DNA of 64,000 nt. Source: Protonemura montana (taxonomy: Eukaryota; Arthropoda; Insecta; Plecoptera; Nemouridae). Below the pieces are notes generated by a model, which saw only the letters and a program-made list of their open reading frames with translations, was not told the origin of the DNA and did no database searches. Both the position numbers and the translations under genes were made by a program. Position 1 is the first letter of the stretch. The number at the start of each line of letters is the position of its first letter. This document shows, piece by piece, positions 58,401 to 64,000 of the stretch. Where the stretch lies: positions 1,180,501 to 1,244,500 of the forward strand of contig OX387610.1 in NCBI GenBank assembly GCA_947568835.1, written 5' to 3'.

Positions 58401-59693
58401 AAACACATGACCGACGCCCACCAATTCAACTACCAGACTGCCGTTCAAGGACTTGACTTCTATCAGCAGGTTACTGACCACTAAATTTGCATTTATCTGC
58501 TTTACACAGGGGAAATTTGTACACGTTCAGGACAGACAATCAACTGTATTATTGGAAAAGAAGCTAACCTGGAAAAATGTGCAACCGAACCTGGATACGA
58601 ATCCGGGACCTCCCAAATGCTCTACCAACTGAGCTATCTGGGCACATATCTTCCAGTTTTCGCAGGGTGGGATAAGGGATCTCCTGAAGGGGGAAGAGGC
58701 CGAGGTGACTTGTATGGACGAGTTAATAGCAACTCTAGAATAGGATGCTAATGTAACGACCACAGGACAGAATCGTCTGTCACTGCTCCTCAAATCCCGT
58801 GTTATCTCGAAAGATATACGGTTGTTTCCGGATTTTTGGTTTTTCTGGTGACTTCACAAAGGAACTATAACCATCAAGCAAATGTTGGAAGGGAATATAG
58901 ACTGGAAGAATGTGCAACTGAACTTAGAAACAAACCCAGGACCTCCCAATTGCCGGTCGAGTGGTCTACCAACCCTATAGCCGTGAAAGTCTCAGCAAAT
59001 AAAACTGACAAATATTTATTATTTAGTCAGCTTTATTTCTTGTTAATTTTTACTTTTATTTTCACTCATGAGAGTGTACTGAGTGAACTGTCTTGGAAGC
59101 CTGCAAGATTTTTCACAGGTTCTTCGAGCATAGGATGGACTTTGGTTCACAACTTATCCTGGGCTTAGCACGGCCAGATTACAATCTCCAACCTACTTGT
59201 TCCCAACAGGTGAAGGCCGTGAACTTTGTGCGTCGTGAAGTTTTGCGAGGAGCGTGTCCGGAATGCGAGATTGAGCCGGGAACGACGCTGGCTTCACACC
59301 TTGCCGCGGCTGGACATTGCATTTTGCCGGCTTCTCATCGGTGGAACCACCCTGAGTAGGTCTATTACCATCGTGTGTATCTACTGTCATTCGTATTGCA
59401 TTCGCTTGATGCCAAGGCTAGTATGTAAAGAAAACAGAATGGGAAGGCACAAATAATATTCAGTTGCAATCGATTGAGACTTTAATAAGTTTCACAAACA
59501 GTTTGATGTCTTGATTATTAATGTAATGGATCTTTTTGCCCAATATTACTGACCTGCACTTCACTTTTTAAGGTACTTTTTCCCAACGTACGAGAACGAC
59601 AGCTTTCTATGCCACCTGAAAGATCCCGAAGAAGCAATAGAATCAGTGGAGACAGCCACAGAAGAATTGTCCCTGTCATCAGGAGACCGTTGA
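55041..59693 (+). CDS. ZNF277: ZNF277-like zinc finger protein, six exons
   Basis: Joined exons 55041-55421, 55530-55732, 56554-56716, 58275-58469, 59210-59355 and 59573-59693 give 402 residues, a little shorter than the roughly 450 residues of vertebrate ZNF277. All introns have GT..AG ends and phases that fit. Five C2H2-type fingers are visible: C34/C37/H53/H58, C147/C150/H164/H169, C198/C201/H214/H220, C277/C280/H293/H298 and C330/C333/H344/H350. Family-specific blocks include KSYLAFWKLRF, a DRYFIVNYLEPGKNW block, an acidic region with LPTDWSEW and the C-terminal YFFPTYENDSFLC. In mammals ZNF277 is a nuclear protein reported to associate with Polycomb complex PRC1 and with ribosomal protein RPS2; these roles are not shown by this sequence. 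Introns 2-4 carry SINEs and MITEs, but the reading frame is intact. Confidence 0.95.
55530..55732 (+). CDS. ZNF277: ZNF277 exon 2
   Basis: Residues 128-194 and two bases of codon 195. Acceptor tgtccacag|GAG; donor AA|GTGAGT. Carries the second finger (C147, C150, H164, H169) after an ELVLEWQ helix. Confidence 0.92.
56147..56485 (-). mobile_element. tRNA-like SINE array (3 heads) and flank, in intron 2
   Basis: Heads on the minus strand end at 56326, 56274 and 56222. The terminal B box is damaged (ctcaaatagggacttggacc). The 150-bp flank to 56485 is shared with 19387-19545 in the same relative position. Inserted antisense to ZNF277. Confidence 0.87.
56554..56716 (+). CDS. ZNF277: ZNF277 exon 3
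   Basis: Completes Lys195 and runs to Glu249. Acceptor tatgtacag|ACT; donor GAA|GTAAGA, phase 0. Holds the third finger, LRCIFCDKLF to the KKQH end, and the DRYFIVNYLEPG block. Confidence 0.93.
56856..57280. repeat. 425-bp palindrome (long hairpin) in intron 3
   Basis: Arms 56856-57032 and 57104-57280, each 177 bp and nearly identical in inverted orientation, with a 71-bp loop. The arm starts cgttgagtgcaggttctagg and includes gtcaatgttacagtctctgc, atggctgccaaatgactacc and ctcgtaggttaactcgc. These segments are diverged relatives of the M60 outer arm (ggccgccaaatgact and similar), so this is a fold-back derivative with two M60-like outer ends and no 60-bp core. A transcript of the intron would carry a long double-stranded stem. 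Confidence 0.9.
57295..57700 (-). mobile_element. M60 element, strongly diverged copy
   Basis: Recognised by tagttttagtcagaatcacg, tctgctgagcaaacgagcct (one decayed core unit), ttttaaacaaaccgttacag, a remnant of the interior (gtctcaaatgcatttgctcg) and gtgactccatctctgggtga. It sits 15 bp right of the palindrome. Probably an old insertion. Confidence 0.65.
57705..57845 (+). repeat. Dispersed repeat F, copy 3
   Basis: ttttagattcatgttgactt, then cttagcacttg and aactaggttttaaaatgcta match the copies at 26573 and 29672. The family is unknown. It lies in ZNF277 intron 3. Confidence 0.55.
57981..58160 (+). mobile_element. tRNA-like element, single-head copy with inverted borders
   Basis: Head gtccaagtagctcaatggtt at 58017, degraded B box (ggttcttgtcc) and the 3' acceptor-like gtttgggca. 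It is bordered by the inverted pair cactaaaatcgtctcaaaa (57991-58009) and ttttcgagacgattatagtg (58094-58113), then the tail with ccccacgcattgcaagcg. The unexpanded form shows what one copy looks like before head amplification. It lies in intron 3, about 110 bp before exon 4. Confidence 0.8.
58275..58469 (+). CDS. ZNF277: ZNF277 exon 4
   Basis: Residues 250-314. Acceptor attccgcag|GAA; donor CAG|GTTACT, which is weaker than the others. It begins with an acidic stretch and carries the fourth finger (C277, C280, H293, H298) followed by a helix ending DFYQQ. Confidence 0.9.
58560..58660 (-). mobile_element. tRNA-derived SINE S2, antisense in intron 4
   Basis: Minus strand: A box agatagctcagttggtagag at about 58640, then B box ggattcgtatcc near 58595, and ggttcggttgcac. 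It resembles a tRNA lacking most of the anticodon arm. The right flank ttttcgcagggtgggataag resembles the segment upstream of the copy at 51.5 kb. Confidence 0.65.
58830..58985 (-). mobile_element. tRNA-derived SINE S2, second intron 4 copy
   Basis: Contains tatagactggaagaatgtgc, then aactgaacttagaaacaaac and aggacctcccaattgccggt. These match the left side of the copy at 36770. The B box is mutated. It includes gtttttctggtgacttcac, the probable 3' end of the family in antisense. Confidence 0.6.
59210..59355 (+). CDS. ZNF277: ZNF277 exon 5
   Basis: Residues 315-362 and two bases of Glu363. Acceptor tcccaacag|GTG; donor GA|GTAGGT. Carries the fifth finger-like C330/C333/H344/H350. Confidence 0.9.
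59573..59693 (+). CDS. ZNF277: ZNF277 exon 6 with stop
   Basis: Completes Glu363 and ends with TGA at 59691. Acceptor tttttaag|GTA. Includes YFFPTYENDSFLCHL, a conserved end of the family, and an acidic tail (EEAIESVETATEEL). Too short for a usual ORF scan. Confidence 0.88.
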
Positions 59694-59762
59694 ATTGATT
59701 GGCAATGTTGATACTCTAGTCTGTTTACTGTAAGAAAGTTATACTGAAAAAAAAGATGTGTA

Positions 59763-59768
59763 AATAAA
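59763..59768 (+). terminator. Poly(A) signal candidate for ZNF277
   Basis: AATAAA lies 70 bp after the stop codon. A second one is at 60270-60275. Which of them is used cannot be told from sequence. Confidence 0.5.
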
Positions 59769-59849
59769 TATAAGTGGTCAAAGCAAGCAAAGAATTGCCT
59801 ATCCATCAAGAACATTGAACGACAATAGTTCCCCAAAGAAGGCTTTGAA

Positions 59850-61490
59850 TGCTACAAAATAACTAAAAGTTTATTTCATATTGTATTTGGAAAAAGGCCA
59901 GTAGCTGGAACTTGCATCTCGACTACTTACATAGTAAGGAACTTACAAACTTACAAACCCTACCCTCAAGTTTGGTTATTTCAACTTCATAGAAGATACT
60001 CAAATTGAAAGTAAAAAATCCCTTTTACATTTCACACCTACCCCTACCCCCGGGTCCCTTGCTGAATTGACTTAGGTATTGTCATCGTCAACATCTTGGT
60101 CCCCAACCGGCAAGAGTTGTTCTTCTATGTACCATCACAGAATTGATTGCTGGTGCCAAATTTTATTCTCCCTTTCCACCTTTCACCCCCTTTCACTCGT
60201 ATGTTGAAAATGTATGTTTTTTTACGCCCAATTGACACTTTTCATGCGTAGTACTGCTGGTTGTTTCAAAATAAAGACTTGAAACTTTCAGGAGAAGTTG
60301 TTGTTGTACGTACCTTTGCTGGTGCAATATTTTGTATTTGGCTATGAGTGATGTAAGCTGGCTTGAGTGGAAAATAGGCCAACGCTAGAAGTAACAAAAA
60401 TGGTGTTTTTGTTTCAACAAACTATTGGTATGGTAAAAGCATGTAAACTATTGTTGACCATACAAATCCAAGAATCCTAACGTGTCTAGGGGTGTAAACT
60501 ACCCCTTGGGCCACAGCATGGGCGAATATTTAAAAATCAAGATAAAATGTACAGCGTGATATTTTTTTATTTCAAGCAACATTTCGAGGGACACATTTTG
60601 ACACACGGAGGATGTCAACAGCGGCAGATTTTATTGTGGAGTTGAATCCACATCCATGTTTTTACCTGTGATGGAAACTTACCCTGTGTTTCTTGATTTT
60701 CTTTCGAGTATCGATTACTCGACTTCCAACGCCTGGGTTGCAGACAAAACACCAGTGCACACGTGTACAATGGGTGGTCTACCAATCAGGAGTCGTAAAT
60801 TCATATTATCACTAGAAATTATTTATTTACACATTGTTTTATTTACTTCATATGAAAGGTGCAAGGAAATAAGGAAGACAATGTAAAATATTTTTTATAT
60901 TATTATCAATATTCTTATTGAGTTATTCTTGTACCAGTTGTTTGTCCCGCTAAATTATCGTTCTCTTTGGCTGAATGGGAAATTGCCTTCCAGGTTTGGA
61001 GAAGTGGAAGAAGTAAGAAGAAGGTTCGTATTCCGGATGCAAGAAATAAGAAATATTTTGTTTTTATTGTCAGTTATTGTAATTCATGTTAACGTCACAA
61101 GTAGCAGCGAAGTCACATGTCTGAGATGAAATATCTTCCTTTACAGCACAAGACAGAATGTGTGCAGTGCGAAAGGAATGATGAGGAGGGGGGGAGGGGG
61201 GAGTGGTAGAAATGTTGAAACCAGGGGAAGAATTTTAAGGGAACACCTCTGTCTATTCGACTGGCGTTACTCCAGTCGGGCTCAATCCTTTCGTCTCATA
61301 ATGACCTTAGTTAATTTAGTATTTTGTTAATTTGGTGATAAAAATCAGACATTTCCCCCAGGAATTTTCTTGCAACTTTCTCCAGTTTGATGCGATTAGA
61401 AAATGGAAGAAAACGTAACTTTCGTCGGCAATATAAGAGGTTGACTTGGGTCAAGTAGACTAGACTCGTCTCGGGCGTAGAACATCAGTA
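59850..61490. other. 3' flank of ZNF277, no further gene recognised
   Basis: Frames at 60656-60886 and 60929-61129 have no recognisable domain. A g-rich stretch lies at 61188-61203. A second AATAAA at 60270 may mark a longer 3' UTR. No repeat from the families above is seen. Confidence 0.45.
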
Positions 61491-61496
61491 GTTACC

Positions 61497-64000
61497 GATT
61501 CTGCCAACAGGTGGCGCTAATTGCCGCTAACACTAAGTACCTATCGTTCCTATATACTTGATGCTAGACTTAGGAGCTGCAGACGGGGTATAGGTGGGGT
61601 TTGGGGTCGTGGGAACGGCCCGCAAAACTGGCGGGTGCGACTGGCGCGGAGCGCCAGGAGCGCCCGGCAGTTTCACTGCTGTCTTAAACATACGCCCAAA
61701 AAAAAAAAAAAAAAGTGTGAAACTGCGCCGAGAAACGAACGTGATTCGAACCCAGTACCTCGTCAATATCTATGATCATGTGATCGATGAATTCGGTGCC
61801 TTTAACCGCACGACCAAGCAAGTATATGAGTGTGTATATTTGTGAACCAGCTCACAAACATTCAAAATGTTTACAAGTCCAAAGGGAAGTACTAGATTCT
61901 GCCAACAGGTGGCGCTGATTGCCGCTAACACTAAGTACCTATCGTTCCTATATACTTGATGCTAGACTTAGGAGCTGCACACGGGGTATAGGTGGGGTTT
62001 GGGGTCGTGGGAACGGCCCGCAAAACTGGCGGGTGCGACTGGCGCGGAGCGCCAGGAGCGCCCGGCAGTTTTGCTGCTGTCTTTAACATACGCCCAAAAA
62101 AAAAAGCAAAAGTGTGAAACTGCTCCGAGAAACGGACGTGATTCGAACCCAGTACCTCGCCAATTCTATAATCATGTGATCGATGAATTCGGTGCCTTTA
62201 ACCGCACGACCAAGCGAGTATATGATTTCTATATATATATATATATATATATATTTGTGAACCAGCTCACAAACATTCAAAATGTTTACAAGTCCAAAGG
62301 GTAGTACTAGATTCTGCCAACAGGTGGCGCTGATTGCCGCTAACACTAAGTACCTATCGTTCCTATATACTTGATGCTAGACTTAGGAGCTGCACACGGG
62401 GTATAGGTGGGGTCTGGGGTCGTGGGAACGGCCCGCAAAACTGGCGGGTGCGACTGGCGCGGAGCGCCAGGAGCGCCCGGCAGTTTTGCTGCTGTCTTAA
62501 ACATACGCCCAAAAAAAAAAAGCAAAAGTGTAAAACTGCGCCGAGAAACGGACGTGATTCGAACCCAGTACCTCGCCAATTCTATGATCATGTGATCGAT
62601 GAAATCGGTGCCTTAAACCGCACGACCAAGCGAGTATATGATTTCTATATATATATTTATATATATATATATATTTGTGAACCAGCTCACAAACATTCAA
62701 AATGTTTACAAGTCCAAAGGGTAGTACTAGATTCTGCCAACAGGTGGCGCTGATTGCCGCTAACACTAAGTACCTATCGTTCCTATATACTTGATGCTAG
62801 ACTTAGGAGCTGCACACGGGGTATAGGTGGGGTTTGGGGTCGTGGGAACGGCCCGCAAAACTGGCGGGTGCGACTGGCGCGGAGCGCCAGGAGCGCCCGG
62901 CAGTTTTGCTGCTGTCTTTGACATACGCCCAAAAAAAAAAAGAAAAAGTGTGAAACTGCTCCGAGAAACGGACGTGATTCGAACCCAGTACCTCGCCAAT
63001 TCTATAATCATGTGATCGATGAATTCGGTGCCTTTAACCGCACGACCAAGCGAGTATATGATTTTTCTATTTCTTTTCAGATATATAAGTCTCTTGACTT
63101 CAACGAACATGGATGAAAAATGCATTCGAGCAGTGAAAAGCTACCTCCGTGAAGTGGGTTCTCATCCTGGTAGCGCATATCTTTGACGCTTAACCTTTCA
63201 CGAATCACGTTCGTTCCACGACGCATTTTCATGCTTCTGCATTTTTTTTGCGTTTGTGTTTGCTTAAGACAGTAGTACAAATGCCGGGCGCTCCTAGCGC
63301 TCCGCGCTAGTCGCGCCCGCCAGTTTTGCGGGCCGTTCCCACGACCCCAAACCTCGACTATACCCCGTCTGCAGCTCCTATGTCTAGCATCAAGTATATA
63401 GGAACGATAGATACTTAGTGTTAGCGGCAATCAGCGCCACCTGTTGGCAGAATCGGGAACTACTGCAAGTCTCTGAGGTATCAAACAAGAGAACCAGCTC
63501 ACAAACATTCAAAATGTTTACAAGTCCAAAGGGTAGTACTAGATTCTGCCAACAGGTGGCGCTGATTGCCGCTAACACTAAGTACCTATCGTTCCTATAT
63601 ACTTGATGCTAGACTTAGGAGCTGCACACGGGGTATAGGTGGGGTTTGGGGTCGTGGGAACGGCCCGCAAAACTGGCGGGTGCGACTGGCGCGGAGCGCC
63701 AGGAGCGCCCGGCAGTTTTGCTGCTGTCTTTAACATACGCCCAAAAAAAAAAGCAAAAGTGTGAAACTGCTCCGAGAAACGGACGTGATTCGAACCCAGT
63801 ACCTCGCCAATTCTATAATCATGTGATCGATGAATTCGGTGCCTTTAACCGCACGACCAAGCGAGTATATGATTTCTATATATATATATATATATATATA
63901 TTTGTGAACCAGCTCACAAACATTCAAAATGTTTACAAGTCCAAAGGGTAGTACTAGATTCTGCCAACAGGTGGCGCTGATTGCCGCTAACACTAAGTAC
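61497..64000. repeat. Composite tandem repeat of about 415 bp, running off the window
   Basis: Unit starts (gattctgccaacaggtggcg) at 61497, 61895, 62310, 62730, 63542 and 63957. Each unit has, in order: a CTCF-like ccaacaggtggcgct, a g-rich block (gggtataggtggggtttggg), a hairpin-prone ggcgcggagcgccaggagcg, a poly-A run, an antisense tRNA-like segment (B box read as ctgggttcgaatcacg on the minus strand, A-box-like cgcttggtcgtgcggttaaa), an (AT)n tract and ttcaaaatgtttacaagtcc. At about 63075-63460 the order breaks: an inverted partial unit (63271-63450) lies between two direct ones. The short frames over it are by-products. Confidence 0.93.
63271..63450 (-). repeat. Inverted partial 415-bp unit
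   Basis: Reads the g-rich block and the ccaacaggtggcgctg segment in reverse (tcagcgccacctgttggcag at 63432). It is more diverged from the direct units than they are from each other (ctcctagcgctccgcgctag), so it is probably an older copy trapped in the array. Confidence 0.85.

Overview
The window looks like nuclear DNA of an invertebrate animal. It is AT-rich with very low gene density. The genes that can be read are split by GT..AG introns, and most of the rest is tandem repeats, SINEs, MITE-like elements and decayed LINE ends. The two recognisable conserved genes are a ZNF277 orthologue and the first exon of an orexin/allatotropin-type peptide GPCR. Together with 5S- and tRNA-derived SINEs they fit a bilaterian invertebrate. 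A lophotrochozoan is my guess, but the window does not prove it.

Layout. 1-12.5 kb: four unrelated satellites with units of 73, 92, 43 and 28 bp, plus a tandem array of a tRNA-like SINE head. 12.5-40.6 kb: arrays and copies of a 5S-rRNA-derived SINE (91-bp tandem unit), more tRNA-like arrays, several copies of a MITE-like element carrying an expandable 60-bp minisatellite (called M60 here), two arrays of a 114-bp satellite and truncated LINE ends. 40.8-41.2 kb (minus): exon 1 of the GPCR, whose remaining exons are not seen. 45.6-48.2 kb (minus): three intact and one frameshifted copy of an unrecognised family of about 50-residue hydrophobic microproteins. 49.2-50.4 kb: a fold-back structure around a complete 5S-derived SINE. 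55.0-59.7 kb (plus): the complete six-exon ZNF277 coding region, with tRNA-like SINEs, a long perfect-looking hairpin and an M60 copy in its introns. 61.5 kb to the end: a tandem array of a composite unit of about 415 bp that runs off the window.

Two themes stand out. First, the microprotein cluster looks like a real tandem gene family: the peptides are conserved while the codons differ. Second, several mobile families here generate satellites from inside themselves. The tRNA-like SINE repeats its A-box half (52 bp), the 5S-derived SINE repeats its internal promoter region (91 bp), and M60 repeats a 60-bp core. In each array I checked, the unit length is constant to the base. Adding my array coordinates gives roughly a quarter of the window as tandem repeat. 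The M60 unit and the 415-bp unit both carry a CTCF-like core, and the M60 unit and the 43-bp satellite both carry CACGTG E-boxes; whether these are bound cannot be told from sequence.
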